DNA from: Fulvitalea axinellae
GTDB taxonomy: Bacteria > Bacteroidota > Bacteroidia > Cytophagales > Cyclobacteriaceae
Direction: 5' to 3'
Length of the DNA: 64,000 bases
Assembly (NCBI RefSeq): GCF_036492835.1
Contig: NZ_AP025314.1
Location: 1,488,001-1,552,000 of the forward strand
The notes under the pieces: model-generated
Told to the model about the DNA's origin: nothing
Seen by the model: the letters and a program-made list of their open reading frames with translations, nothing else
Database searches by the model: none
Translations under genes and position numbers: made by a program
Shown here: positions 33,577 through 42,958 of the stretch, in pieces
Numbering within the stretch: position 1 is the stretch's first letter
Layout: each line of letters begins with the position of its first letter

Positions 33577-34764
33577 TCAAGGCCAGATTTCATCCACAGA
33601 AACGGTTATCGGATCTATTCTCACCAGTTCAGTTTGGAATCCGGTTCTGTCCTGACCTCTGATAGCGAAAAGCGCTTTGAAGTTTTTATTCGGAAAGTCG
33701 GACGCCAATCGTTCAAGCCCTTCCAGATTGTCTTTTTGGCAGATGTGCTCCAAGCAGGCGATATTGCTCATGTCCGTGTTCCCGATAACCGAAATTATCT
33801 GTCTGCCGTCATCCGTTACAAATCGGCTTAAAGTGGCGTAATCCAAGTTGGGATACGATTTGGCGCTGTTTCCTTGGTATGAGCTTACCGAGTCCGCAGT
33901 GGAATACATTAGTCGGTAATCCTGAATCCGGAAATCGATACCGATGGCTTCGCTTACACTTTTCAGAATACCTTGGGTTTTGAAGGATCCGATAAACACT
34001 ACGTTTTGACCCTTTAGCGTGTGCCAACTCATATTGCTGGCGTACATCATATCTACGGGGATTCGGCCTCCGCCCAAGATGCCCATTACTTTGTAAAGCC
34101 CGAAAGGGGCCTGTTGGTTGAGAAACGTCTGGCTCATCTTTTTTACTTTCGGAGCCAGTCCCGGTTGCTTACGGACTAGTTCGTCCAAGTCTTTGTCGGA
34201 ATTGACGTAAGTGTGCCTTATAGCTCCCCAGCCACCGATAGGACTTTCTCCCCGGAAAAAATAATGGTCGCCCAAGACTATTTTGGTCGGATGTCCCGAG
34301 CGTAAAAGGTTTCCCCAGAGAAAAAGGTTGTCGGAAGGTTGGGTAGGGGCGGTAACCCATAAAGTTCCGCCGATAATGGCCAGCAAAAGTCCGGCGATAA
34401 GAATATAAGGGGCGGAGAGATTAGCTATTGATAATAAAGCCAATCTGCGGTCTGTGTGGAACGTGACTTTATAGGCGCCCTTCGGTATGTCAAGACGGAC
34501 TTCGGCGTTTTTGCCTTCGGAGGCGTAATACTCACTAAGCTTTTTGCGAAGATTATGTACGTAAATCCGGACGTTATGGGGTTTGTCCGGATCCGATTTT
34601 TTTCCGAAAACCTCATAGGCGATTCTGTGCTCTGTCGGGTTTTCGCCTTTCAGAGATTCTTCCACAAGAAAGGTCAGCAGTCCTTTGTTTACTACCGATT
34701 TCGAAAAGCATTGACTGGTCAGAATTGCGTTTAGGCTAACCCGTATTTTACGTTCTTTTGGCAT
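33577..34764 (-). CDS. membrane-bound winged-helix transcriptional regulator
   Basis: Residues 1-105 form a winged-helix DNA-binding domain of the type found in front of TolB/adenylate-cyclase-like proteins: LLTFLVEESLKGE, EHRIAYEVFGKKSDP, VRIYVHNLRKKLSEYY, IPKGAYKVTF. A transmembrane helix follows (about 120-142, ILIAGLLLAIIGGTLWV), and about 250 residues lie beyond it, probably outside the cytoplasm. It is thus a one-component, ToxR-like sensor-regulator. The ligand-binding part has no recognised domain. It diverges from the GH97 gene with a shared 286-base intergenic region, so that gene is the obvious candidate target. I chose the ATG at 34764. A TTG at 34785 adds seven residues. Confidence 0.75.
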   Translation of the reverse strand: MPKERKIRVSLNAILTSQCFSKSVVNKGLLTFLVEESLKGENPTEHRIAYEVFGKKSDPDKPHNVRIYVHNLRKKLSEYYASEGKNAEVRLDIPKGAYKVTFHTDRRLALLSIANLSAPYILIAGLLLAIIGGTLWVTAPTQPSDNLFLWGNLLRSGHPTKIVLGDHYFFRGESPIGGWGAIRHTYVNSDKDLDELVRKQPGLAPKVKKMSQTFLNQQAPFGLYKVMGILGGGRIPVDMMYASNMSWHTLKGQNVVFIGSFKTQGILKSVSEAIGIDFRIQDYRLMYSTADSVSSYQGNSAKSYPNLDYATLSRFVTDDGRQIISVIGNTDMSNIACLEHICQKDNLEGLERLASDFPNKNFKALFAIRGQDRTGFQTELVRIDPITVSVDEIWP

Positions 34765-35050
34765 AGTGGAAAAGTATGTCGGCAATTTACAAAAGCCCGG
34801 AAACAGGCGGTTATAACTATGTCCGAAATTGCTTACGCTTGTTTTTTCTGCACTTCGAGTGTTGTCTTGTTGTTTTAATTATCTGGTTGACTTACAGGAT
34901 GGTTAATTCTTTGTTTAACGGTGTTTTTACAAAAAAAAAATTGCGAAAGCTGTTTCTGTTTTTCGGCGATCCTATTTTCAGTGTAATGGCGAGGCATTCG
35001 GTCTTTTTGAGTTCGGAAGCCCGTCTCTTTTTTCATTTTAATCGAACGGT

Positions 35051-37036
35051 ATGTTTAGGATAATGATTTCCGCATTGATGGTGATGGTGTTTTTTACCGC
35101 TTGCCAACAGGTGCAAAAGACCACAAAGGTAGAATCGCCGGGTAAAAAGACTACGGTATCGTTTCGGATTCGGGATGGCAAACTTCTCTACTCCGCACTC
35201 AAAGACGGAGATACGGTGTTGAGGGAATCTGCATTGGGTTTGAGGCTAAAAGGTGGAGGCTTGGAACGCGTCAGGCAACTTAGTCAGGAAAACTCTGCTA
35301 CAGACGAAAAGTGGGATGCGCCTTGGGGCGATTTTTCAAAGGTTCGTAACCATTACAACGAGATTCGCCTTCATTTGGCTGATGAAAGCAATCCGGATTT
35401 AAAATTGAACGTGGTGGCTCGGGCTTATGACAACGGGATAGCCGTGAGGTATGAATTCCCCCGTCAAGGCCGAAAACGTTTTGTAGTGGAAAAGGATCTG
35501 ATGGAGTTTGATTTTGCGGATGATGTCTCATGTTACGCTCCAAATGGCGAAAGGGACCCTGTAGGTCCGGTAAAGGTTGCTTCCATAAAATCGCTGAAAG
35601 CTCCTGTTGTGATGGAATCGCCGAAAGGAAAATTCTTCGCTGTGCATGAAGCTGATCTGAACGATTTTTCATTTATGAATTTCGTGCGGAATAAAAAAGG
35701 TTGTTTGGCCGTGAATATCGAAGCGTCGACGGTGGAAGCGCCCAAAGCTTTGCCATGGAGAGTGGTGTTGATGGAAAACAGCCTTGGAGACCTCTCGACT
35801 TCGCATTTAATCCAAAACCTGAACCCAGCTCGGCGTATAGCGGACGCCTCTTGGGTTCGTGCGGGAACCTGTACTAACGAGTGTCGCTATTGGGGTGCCA
35901 AATTGGAAGACGGTTTCCGTTACGGCAAAAACATGGAGACTTTTAAGCGGATGGTAGATTTTTCCGCTGACAACGGAGTGCCTTACCTGATGGTGGATTC
36001 GGGTTGGTACGGCAACCAATGGGACGCTGAGTCAGATCCGTTGACGGAACGCCAGGACGGCGACGCCAAAACGGCCGCCCGCTTTTACAATGGGGACGTC
36101 CAGGAAATTAATAAGCTCAGGGGAAAGATTGATATGCCGGGGCTTGTGCGATACGCAAGGGAAAGGCGTGTGGGCGTTTTCATTTATCTGAATGATAAAC
36201 TGAGAAGGTCAAAGGGGATGGGGTATCTGGAAAAGGTACTGGCAACTTATCACGATTGGGGAGCTGTCGGGATCAAGTACGGATTTATGAAGGAGAAGAA
36301 TCGTCAGAAGAAAGTTCGCCTGACAAGGGAGATCGTTGAAATGTGCGCCAAATATAAGCTGATGGTTAATTTTCACGATAACCCGATCCATCCGACGGGT
36401 GAGGACCGGACTTGGCCTAATTTGGTTACCCGTGAGTTTGGACACGCCCAGTTTGATGCAGGGAGGACATTCTCACCTACAGGTTTCTTGAAGACGATTT
36501 TTGTGAATTCTGTCGCTGGACCAGTGGATTTCCAAAACGGGTTCTTCTCTTTGGAAAGTGAGATGGTAGCGGAACGTTTCCAAGTTCGCAAACCATTGTA
36601 TTCAACCGCCGTGGCCGAGGCCGCCCGGGTGTTGGTAGGCAGTGTGGGGCTGACGATTATCAGCGATCATGATAACGCTTATGAAAGCAAGCAAGACCTA
36701 TTCGACTTTGTGAAAGAAATGAAAGGCTCTTGGGATGAAACCAGAGTGTTGACTAGCGAAATGGGATCAAAAGCCGTGTATGCCCGCCGAAGAGGTGAAA
36801 ATTGGTATGTGGGAGGCTTGGTGAATGAAAAAGGAGGCGATTTGAGAATTCCTTTGGGCTTTTTGAAATCGGGAAAGAAATACGAAGCGACCGTGTTTGA
36901 AGACGGCTCGGATACGGATTTTGAGAGAAATCAGGAAAGTTATGAGGTAAGCAAAAAAGTTGTTTCAGCCGAGGATGTACTAGATTTTCAATTGTCAAAC
37001 GGTGGAGGAGTCTGTGTAAGCTTTAAAGAAATGTAG
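35051..37036 (+). CDS. glycoside hydrolase family 97 (alpha-glucosidase/alpha-galactosidase type), lipoprotein
   Basis: A lipoprotein signal peptide ends FFTAC (Cys18). The N-terminal beta-sandwich (about 35-270) contains GH97 landmarks such as PWGDFSKVRNHYNE and VRYEFP. The TIM-barrel part has YLMVDSGWYG, HDNPIHPTGEDRTWPN and TREFGHAQFD, and a C-terminal beta domain follows. GH97 enzymes act on alpha-glycosides and depend on calcium. The segment AVGIKYGFM (Gly411) lacks an Asp at the place where retaining members carry their nucleophile, so it may be of the inverting type. I could not verify this. It has its own terminator and diverges from the membrane regulator gene. Confidence 0.88.
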   Translation: MFRIMISALMVMVFFTACQQVQKTTKVESPGKKTTVSFRIRDGKLLYSALKDGDTVLRESALGLRLKGGGLERVRQLSQENSATDEKWDAPWGDFSKVRNHYNEIRLHLADESNPDLKLNVVARAYDNGIAVRYEFPRQGRKRFVVEKDLMEFDFADDVSCYAPNGERDPVGPVKVASIKSLKAPVVMESPKGKFFAVHEADLNDFSFMNFVRNKKGCLAVNIEASTVEAPKALPWRVVLMENSLGDLSTSHLIQNLNPARRIADASWVRAGTCTNECRYWGAKLEDGFRYGKNMETFKRMVDFSADNGVPYLMVDSGWYGNQWDAESDPLTERQDGDAKTAARFYNGDVQEINKLRGKIDMPGLVRYARERRVGVFIYLNDKLRRSKGMGYLEKVLATYHDWGAVGIKYGFMKEKNRQKKVRLTREIVEMCAKYKLMVNFHDNPIHPTGEDRTWPNLVTREFGHAQFDAGRTFSPTGFLKTIFVNSVAGPVDFQNGFFSLESEMVAERFQVRKPLYSTAVAEAARVLVGSVGLTIISDHDNAYESKQDLFDFVKEMKGSWDETRVLTSEMGSKAVYARRRGENWYVGGLVNEKGGDLRIPLGFLKSGKKYEATVFEDGSDTDFERNQESYEVSKKVVSAEDVLDFQLSNGGGVCVSFKEM

Positions 37037-37054
37037 TAACAAATAGGTCTTTTT

Positions 37055-37077
37055 GAACGGCCTGCGGGCCGTTCTTT
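37055..37077 (+). terminator. terminator after the GH97 gene
   Basis: GAACGGCC (37055-37062) pairs with GGCCGTTC (37067-37074), followed by TTT and a further T-run at 37081-37085. Confidence 0.65.
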
Positions 37078-37083
37078 ACCTTT

Positions 37084-37635
37084 TTATTCCTGTTTGCTCC
37101 ACGTCATTCTCAGGCGGGTATTATATGTTTCGCCATTATGCCGAAAAGTGATCCATGTTAAAGTTTTCAATTGATTATCGGTCATTTTTTCGATCTCCAT
37201 CACGATTTTTTTCCCTTTTACCCAAATGTCTTCCCACCCGAAATCAGGTCCGGAAGAAGAATTGGGATCGAAAGGTGTTTGTGTGGGAGTAAGGCTGAGC
37301 GTGTTGTTTTCCAAATCGATTTCCCAGGTGCCTTTGGTGCCGTCACTTTCAAATCTACCGTTTTCTTTAAACAGTATGCTTCCTTGGTTATATGAATCGA
37401 GGAAGGGCTGGAGGTCGACTACGTTGGCAAGAGGAACAAGAGCTTGATTGTTAGGTGGCAAAGTGAAAAATGCTTCAAAATCTGAAAAATCCCATTGGGC
37501 AAGTAGAGTGTTGGCTCTATCAAGGGGAGGCATCTGGGCGCTCTCTGAGCAACCTGTCAAAAGAATTTCGGACAGGATAAGGAAAAAACAGAAGATGCCG
37601 TAGAGTCGCCTCATAAATTTTTTTTCATATAACAT
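37084..37635 (-). CDS. hypothetical lipoprotein (183 aa)
   Basis: The second Met (37614) begins a good lipoprotein signal peptide, MRRLYGIFCFFLILSEILL, with the lipobox LTGC. The first ATG adds seven residues and is also possible. The mature part contains lipocalin-like strand phrases: NGRFESDGTKGTWEIDLENNTLSL and TLTWITFRHNGETYNTRLRMTW. This suggests a small beta-barrel or beta-sandwich lipoprotein anchored in the outer or inner membrane. It is a short, single gene convergent with GH97. Function is unknown. Confidence 0.65.
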   Translation of the reverse strand: MLYEKKFMRRLYGIFCFFLILSEILLTGCSESAQMPPLDRANTLLAQWDFSDFEAFFTLPPNNQALVPLANVVDLQPFLDSYNQGSILFKENGRFESDGTKGTWEIDLENNTLSLTPTQTPFDPNSSSGPDFGWEDIWVKGKKIVMEIEKMTDNQLKTLTWITFRHNGETYNTRLRMTWSKQE

Positions 37636-37787
37636 TATCGTAGCGGGGCGTGTTTCGTTTTTCTTGTTTTGATACTTAATAAATATGAAATTGTGTTTTT
37701 CATAAACGTAAATGTTTGAAATAAACGCCGTAATCCCAATTTTATGTCTTGTTGTTTTTTTCTAATGTAGGGTATTCGGGATAGCTA

Positions 37788-37819
37788 CAAAAAAACGGCG
37801 TCATTTTTGGTGACGCCGT
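37788..37819 (-). terminator. terminator of the mutS2 transcript
   Basis: ACGGCGTCA (37795-37803) pairs with TGACGCCGT (37811-37819). On the minus strand the stem is followed by a U-run (37788-37794). It lies 25 bases past the mutS2 stop. Confidence 0.85.
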
Positions 37820-37843
37820 CAGTATTTTTGAAAAGGGATAAAC

Positions 37844-40264
37844 TTATTTCAGCTTGACAACCGTAACGCCAGCCCCTCCGCGGTCAACGTGTTCGTCGGC
37901 CGCGCTACGGACTTGCGGAAAGCCCCGAAGCTCGGTCCGGACATATTCTCGCAGTACGCCGTTGCCTTTGCCGTGTACGATCCTAACTTCGTCGTAACCG
38001 AACATCGAGGCGTTATCCATAAAGGCAATCAGCTCGGAAAGAACCTCTTCCACCCGCTTGCCACGCAGGTCCAAGTTCGGGCTGAAGTTTGACATCTTTC
38101 TGTTGATATCGAATCCCGAAAGGCTGGAAGTCGGTTCGGCTTTGCGTTCTTTTTTGCGCCTTTCCCTTCGCCCGATTTTTTCGAGACGATTAAGCTTAAC
38201 CCATGAAGTAAGCGCTCCGATGGAAAGTTCCGCATCTTTGCCCTTGATGGAAAGTACCTCGGCTACGGTCTCCTGTCCTTTGATTCGGACGCTTGAGCCC
38301 ACGGTAATCTCACCGCCCAGCACTTCAATTTCCTCCTCCGGCTTGCTCTTCTTGCCTTTGGTGGGTTTGCGGATACCTTTTTCGGGTTTTATCGTCTTTT
38401 GGAATTCGGCCAGGTCTTGTCTCGCCTTTTTGGAGCTTTCTTTTTCCGCTTTCCTCTCTTTGATTATGCGGATAGTCTTCTCCACCTCCCGGTTGGCACT
38501 TTTGATAATGCCTTGGGCCTCTTCTTTGGCTTCGTTGATCAGCGCGCGCTTTTTTGTTTCCACAAAATCTTTCAGCTCTTCGTATTCGTTGACCGTTTTC
38601 TTTAAACGTTGGTCACGCTTTTCGAGCTTCTTGTTTTGTTCCTCAAATTTGCGTTTTTCGTGTTCCAATTCGCTGATCAGCTTATCGAAGCGCACTTGGC
38701 TATAGCCCGCTTTGTTTTTGGCTGCGCCGATAACCCTTCTCGGAAGCCCGATCTTGGTCGCAATTTCCAATGCGAATGAACTGCCCGGTTTGCCAATCGA
38801 AAGCTCGTATACGGGTTCCAGCTTGTCCAAATCGAAGCGCATGGCCGCGTTGACAATTCCCGGAGTTTTGTCCGCTACTTTCTTCAGGTTGGCGTAGTGC
38901 GTGTTGATTACGCCAAAGGATTTCGCATGGTTCAGATGTTCCAAGATCGCTTCGGCAATTGCTCCACCCACTTGCGGTTCCGTTCCCGTTCCGAATTCGT
39001 CGATCAGGAACAGGGTTCTTTTGTCCGAGAATCGCAGGAAATGACGCATATTCGTCAGGTGGGAGCTGTACGTACTCAGGTCATTTTCGATAGACTGCTC
39101 GTCGCCGATGTCAATGAAAAGGTCTCTGAAAATGCCCACTTTCGAATGCGAAAGCATAGGAGGCAACAACCCGCACTGTAGCATATACTGCGTTAGGCCG
39201 ACCGTTTTGAGCGCAACGGACTTACCGCCGGCGTTAGGGCCGGAAATCAGGATGATGCGCTGTTCCTTATTCAGCGTGATGTCGAGCGGAACTACCGACT
39301 TACCCAACTCGCGATGTGCCAGAAGCAACAGCGGGTGTTGGGTTTTGTGCCATTCCATTATCTGGCCTTTTACCAACTCGGGCAAGCAGGCGTCGATTTT
39401 GATGGCGAATTTGGCTTTGGCCCGGATAAAATCCACTGTTCCCAAAAAGCCGAAAGCTTTTTTCAGGTCGGGGATATTCGGGCGGACCAAATCGGTGAGA
39501 GCGGTCAGGATACGGATGATTTCCCGCCTTTCCTCGTATTCCAGCTCCCGGATTTCGTTATTGACTTCCAAGGCTTCGGCCGGTTCCATATATACCGTCT
39601 GGCCCGTCGCCGATTGGTCGTGTACGAAACCTTTGAGCCTGCGTTTGTGCGTGGCGGTGATCGGAATCACCATACGCCCGTCGCGGATTGTAAGCGTAAC
39701 GTCTTCGGGAGTAATACCGGAAGCTTTGGCTTGGCGCAACACGCTGTCGAGCATTCGGCGCAGATGGACCTGCTTTGACAGAATCTGACTGCGGATCTTT
39801 TGGAGCGCGGCGCTGGCGTTGCTTCTTAAATGACCGGACTCGTCGATTTTCTGTTCGATTTGCCCCGAAAGCGTGGTGTCAAAGTTAACGCCTCCGCTCA
39901 TTGAAGCGAGCAAAGGGTATTCTTCGGCGTTTTCCTTAAAAAACAGCACGCAACCGGAAAGCGTGTGCAACGACAGTTTCAGGTCGTGCAACTCTTCTTC
40001 GGTGAGGAAAGTGCCTTGAATCCGGGCTTTGTCCATGCATTCCCGCACGTCGATGAAGTCGTTGGTGGGAAAACTCTCTCCAGAGGTTAAAAGTGTGCGA
40101 AACTCTTCGGTTTGTCTCAGTAGTTTTTCTACGGTGTCGAAGTCGTCGCTGAATTTGATTTTTTCGATGAAAGCGGTGCCCATTGAGCTAAGGCATTCAT
40201 CTTTCAACAATTGTCTTATTTGGTCGAAACCGAGTTTGGTCTCGATGTTTTTCGGATATAACAT
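37844..40264 (-). CDS. mutS2: endonuclease MutS2
   Basis: Length (806 aa) and order fit MutS2: a MutS-core/lever region, an ABC-type ATPase with GPNAGGKSVALKT (about 338-350), FIDIGDEQSIENDLSTYSSH and LFLIDEFGTGTEPQ, a long coiled coil (about 520-640) and a C-terminal Smr nuclease domain. The latter has LDLRGKRVEEVLSEL, EVRIVHGKGNGVLREYVR and GGAGVTVV (about 725-806). No mismatch-recognition domain I is present. The protein acts on branched DNA or at stalled ribosomes in other species rather than in mismatch repair. Transcribed with the upstream DUF4296 gene (80-base gap) and ended by a clear terminator. Confidence 0.95.
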   Translation of the reverse strand: MLYPKNIETKLGFDQIRQLLKDECLSSMGTAFIEKIKFSDDFDTVEKLLRQTEEFRTLLTSGESFPTNDFIDVRECMDKARIQGTFLTEEELHDLKLSLHTLSGCVLFFKENAEEYPLLASMSGGVNFDTTLSGQIEQKIDESGHLRSNASAALQKIRSQILSKQVHLRRMLDSVLRQAKASGITPEDVTLTIRDGRMVIPITATHKRRLKGFVHDQSATGQTVYMEPAEALEVNNEIRELEYEERREIIRILTALTDLVRPNIPDLKKAFGFLGTVDFIRAKAKFAIKIDACLPELVKGQIMEWHKTQHPLLLLAHRELGKSVVPLDITLNKEQRIILISGPNAGGKSVALKTVGLTQYMLQCGLLPPMLSHSKVGIFRDLFIDIGDEQSIENDLSTYSSHLTNMRHFLRFSDKRTLFLIDEFGTGTEPQVGGAIAEAILEHLNHAKSFGVINTHYANLKKVADKTPGIVNAAMRFDLDKLEPVYELSIGKPGSSFALEIATKIGLPRRVIGAAKNKAGYSQVRFDKLISELEHEKRKFEEQNKKLEKRDQRLKKTVNEYEELKDFVETKKRALINEAKEEAQGIIKSANREVEKTIRIIKERKAEKESSKKARQDLAEFQKTIKPEKGIRKPTKGKKSKPEEEIEVLGGEITVGSSVRIKGQETVAEVLSIKGKDAELSIGALTSWVKLNRLEKIGRRERRKKERKAEPTSSLSGFDINRKMSNFSPNLDLRGKRVEEVLSELIAFMDNASMFGYDEVRIVHGKGNGVLREYVRTELRGFPQVRSAADEHVDRGGAGVTVVKLK

Positions 40265-40344
40265 GTCTGTAAATTTCCGGACACTTTTGTCAGGTAAAAG
40301 GAGCCTTGGGTAAAGCTGTAGAAGGATTCGGACGCAGTTTTTCG

Positions 40345-40914
40345 TTACTTGCGCCCTTTGTCTTCTATAAGTAAGCTGTCGGCCGGTTTGTTCCCCTTTT
40401 TCAGGGAGTCTGGAAGCTGTATTTTCGCCGAAAGCGTGTCGATCGCCAAGGAATCAAGAGGCAAAGAGTCAAGCTGTTGCAAACGTAGGGAATCGGCGTT
40501 CGCCTTTAGCTGTTCTTCGGCTTCCCGAGCTTGGTCGACCGAGTCTTTGAACGCTTTTTTTCGCTGTTCTTCGGCTTCCCAAGTGGCTTTTCTGGATTGG
40601 ATAGTGTCGAAAAGCTGTTTGTAAATTTTGGAAAACTCTTTCGGGTGTTCCGTATAATAAGAAATACTGGCGTTGAACGCGGTGGAATCCACGCCGTCTC
40701 GGGCGAAAATGCCCGGCTTGATGGTGGCGAAAAGGTTCTTGGCCGAATCGCGGGACAAGTTCATGTAATAGACTTTCGCCTCGTATAGGTAGATGTCGGC
40801 CAACACGGGAACCATCTTTTCCGGAGGCAAAAGGCCCTTCGGTTTTTTTCCGCCGGTTTGGCAGGAGCTAAAAGCCACGAGGGCCAGTAGGTATGTCAGC
40901 AGTGTTTTTTTCAC
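40345..40914 (-). CDS. DUF4296 lipoprotein
   Basis: A GTG at 40914 starts VKKTLLTYLLALVAFSSC, a lipoprotein signal peptide. The frame extends further to a TTG at 40959 but adds a non-signal stretch. The mature part matches DUF4296 (LLPPEKMVPVLADIYLYEAKV, SISYYTEHPKEFSKIYKQLFD), a family confined to Bacteroidota and of unknown function. The C-terminal third is Glu/Lys/Gln-rich, with a helical run and a Leu-Asp-Ser repeat (QLDSLPLDSLAIDTLS) before a basic end. It is upstream of mutS2 on the same strand. Confidence 0.82.
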   Translation of the reverse strand: MKKTLLTYLLALVAFSSCQTGGKKPKGLLPPEKMVPVLADIYLYEAKVYYMNLSRDSAKNLFATIKPGIFARDGVDSTAFNASISYYTEHPKEFSKIYKQLFDTIQSRKATWEAEEQRKKAFKDSVDQAREAEEQLKANADSLRLQQLDSLPLDSLAIDTLSAKIQLPDSLKKGNKPADSLLIEDKGRK

Positions 40915-41047
40915 GGATAGGAATGAGAAATACGCCTGAAAAGAGGAAAATCCCTGCAAGATAATGTTTTCATAATTAAATTAGAGGATTGATATCGGGC
41001 TTGTTCTGTTAAAAGAGGTTAAGCACCGAAATATTTCGGATTTTTGT

Positions 41048-41076
41048 TTTGAAATTACGGCTAAAGGATAATTTTC
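41048..41076 (+). promoter_or_regulatory. candidate promoter of the DUF58/Bat operon
   Basis: TTTG (41048-41051) and TAATTTTC (41069-41076, one mismatch to TAnnTTTG) are separated by 17 bases. The element is 47 bases before the first start codon. Confidence 0.45.
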
Positions 41077-41123
41077 GTGATCTGCTTCTTTGAGGCAGGG
41101 TTTTTCAAACTCGTATTCGTTTC

Positions 41124-42005
41124 ATGAGAGAGATCTATCAGAAGCTCCGGCAGTATGAGATTCGCATCCGCAAAGCGATCAAGTCGCATATGCAGGGTGA
41201 TTACCATTCGATTTTCAAGGGCTCGGGCCTGGAATTCGACGACGTGCGGGTATACCAGTACGGCGATGATGTGCGGACCATCGATTGGAAGGTGTCGGCC
41301 AAGGGTATCGGCACGTATGTGAAGACATTTAAGGAGGATAAGGAACAGAACGTCTTTTTCTTGGTGGACGTCAGCGCCTCGCAGGAAATAGGCAAGCGCG
41401 GGCGGACCAAGCTTGACGTGGCTAAAGAAATCAGCGGAGTCTTGATGCTGTCGGCGGCCAAGGAGAACAGTTCCGCCGGTTTGATCGCTTTTTCGGATGA
41501 GAGAGAGCTTTTCATCAAGCCCGGAAAAGGCGTGAAACACGCTTACCAGATAATAAAAAGATTGTACGATTTGCGTCCGGGTTCGTTGAAAACGGACTTG
41601 GGGCAGGCGATTCGCTTTACACTGAATACGCTGAAACGGCGGAGCGTGGTTATATTGGTGTCCGACTTTATCGATGAAGGCTATGAACATAACCTAAAAG
41701 GTCTGGCTCGTGAGCATGATTTGGTGGTAATCCATATCACTGACCGTCGCGAGACTAAGTTACCGGGATTGGGAATCGTACCGCTTCACGATAAGGAGTC
41801 TGGAAAGACGATTTGGTTCAACACGTCTTCTTCGGAATTCAAGGAGAAAATCGGGTCCAAATACGGAAGCAAACAGCGGGACTTGGAGGATTTGTGCAGA
41901 CGAAACCAGACGGATTACTTGGGGCTGGATACGGAAGAGGACTATGTTCCGCAACTGATCCGCTTGTTTAAAGTGAGGAATAAAACTAAGAAACGTGATA
42001 AATAG
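41124..42005 (+). CDS. DUF58 (VWA-like) protein, first gene of a Bat-type operon
   Basis: The protein has the DUF58 core: GSGLEFDDVRVYQYGDDVRTIDWKVSAK near residues 33-60, followed by a VWA-like domain with FLVDVSASQEIG (about 75-86) and VVILVSDFIDEG. It lacks transmembrane segments. In aerotolerance (Bat) clusters a DUF58 protein acts with a MoxR AAA-ATPase and VWA membrane proteins. Here the BatD-like and BatA genes follow, but no moxR precedes: the upstream gene is the divergent DUF4296 lipoprotein. The operon overlaps by 11 bases with the next gene, so translation is probably coupled. Confidence 0.9.
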   Translation: MREIYQKLRQYEIRIRKAIKSHMQGDYHSIFKGSGLEFDDVRVYQYGDDVRTIDWKVSAKGIGTYVKTFKEDKEQNVFFLVDVSASQEIGKRGRTKLDVAKEISGVLMLSAAKENSSAGLIAFSDERELFIKPGKGVKHAYQIIKRLYDLRPGSLKTDLGQAIRFTLNTLKRRSVVILVSDFIDEGYEHNLKGLAREHDLVVIHITDRRETKLPGLGIVPLHDKESGKTIWFNTSSSEFKEKIGSKYGSKQRDLEDLCRRNQTDYLGLDTEEDYVPQLIRLFKVRNKTKKRDK

Positions 42006-42945
42006 GTTTTTTGTAACGCTGTTACTGGCCTTGACATTTTCGGCGTCGTGGGCACAGGAAGGAGACGGCGGAAAATCAGGTAAAATAACTCCGGTAGGCT
42101 GGTTTCTTTCGGATTCTATCAAAGTGGGGGAGCCGGTGGAGTTTGCCCTTTCGGTTCACTATCCTGAAAATATCAACTTGATATTTCCCGATTCCGCTTA
42201 CAATTTTTCGCCATTCAGATTTGTAAGCAAACGCTTTTTTCCGACTGAGACCGAGGCGGGAGTCAGTGTGGACAGTGCCGTATATACGCTCACCACGTTC
42301 GAATTGAGCGATACACTGACTTTGAAGGCTCCGGTTTTCTACGTTTCGGGCGATTCCCGTATGCCGGTTTATGCCGAACCGGTTTCGATTTTTCTTCAGA
42401 AAGTGACGACAGCCCAAGACAAGCTCAAACCGGTGAGTCTCGGTTACGTCCGCTTGGAGGAGAAGTTCGATTTTGCCCATTTCGGAGCTTTGGCGGGCTA
42501 TATTGTGCTGACTTTTATTGTTGTTGTCTTGCTTTTCGGTCGAAGGATTCGGTGGAAATATTCGGTTTGGCAACTGCAAAAAGAGCACGTCAAGTTTTTG
42601 GGTGAAATGGATGTCGCTTTTGCTGGCGGAATAAAGAATGTGGCGCAATCTGAGCGGATTTTGGCGCTTTGGAAAAAATATTCGGAGGAGTTGATTCGTT
42701 TTCCTTTCACAAAGCTGACATCCAAAGAGATAGGCAATATGTACGAAGGCTACCCTCTCGCCGATCATCTCAGGCGATTTGACCGGTATATGTACGGTGG
42801 CGAGGGTGGCGACAGCTTGACGGAAAGTGTGGAATATCTGAAGACTTTTGCCGAGAAAGTGTTGGAAGACCGACTGACCGAGCTGGAAGTGGAAGCGGGA
42901 GCGAAAAAAACGGAACCCGCTCCGAAGCCTGATTGGATGGTTTAA
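41995..42945 (+). CDS. exported BatD-like protein with one membrane helix
   Basis: The start is GTG inside the end of the DUF58 gene. It gives a signal peptide (1-20, FSASWA) and a mature periplasmic beta-rich domain with a DSIKVGEPVEFALSVHYP phrase like the immunoglobulin-like repeats of oxygen-tolerance BatD proteins. A single transmembrane helix at about 163-182 leads to a cytoplasmic tail of roughly 130 residues (helical, rich in Glu and Lys). Full BatD is usually longer, so this is a short or distinct version, possibly DUF4381-related. It stands 13 bases before batA. Function is thought to be envelope stress tolerance, unproven here. Confidence 0.65.
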   Translation: MINRFFVTLLLALTFSASWAQEGDGGKSGKITPVGWFLSDSIKVGEPVEFALSVHYPENINLIFPDSAYNFSPFRFVSKRFFPTETEAGVSVDSAVYTLTTFELSDTLTLKAPVFYVSGDSRMPVYAEPVSIFLQKVTTAQDKLKPVSLGYVRLEEKFDFAHFGALAGYIVLTFIVVVLLFGRRIRWKYSVWQLQKEHVKFLGEMDVAFAGGIKNVAQSERILALWKKYSEELIRFPFTKLTSKEIGNMYEGYPLADHLRRFDRYMYGGEGGDSLTESVEYLKTFAEKVLEDRLTELEVEAGAKKTEPAPKPDWMV

Positions 42946-42958
42946 CATTTAGACATTG

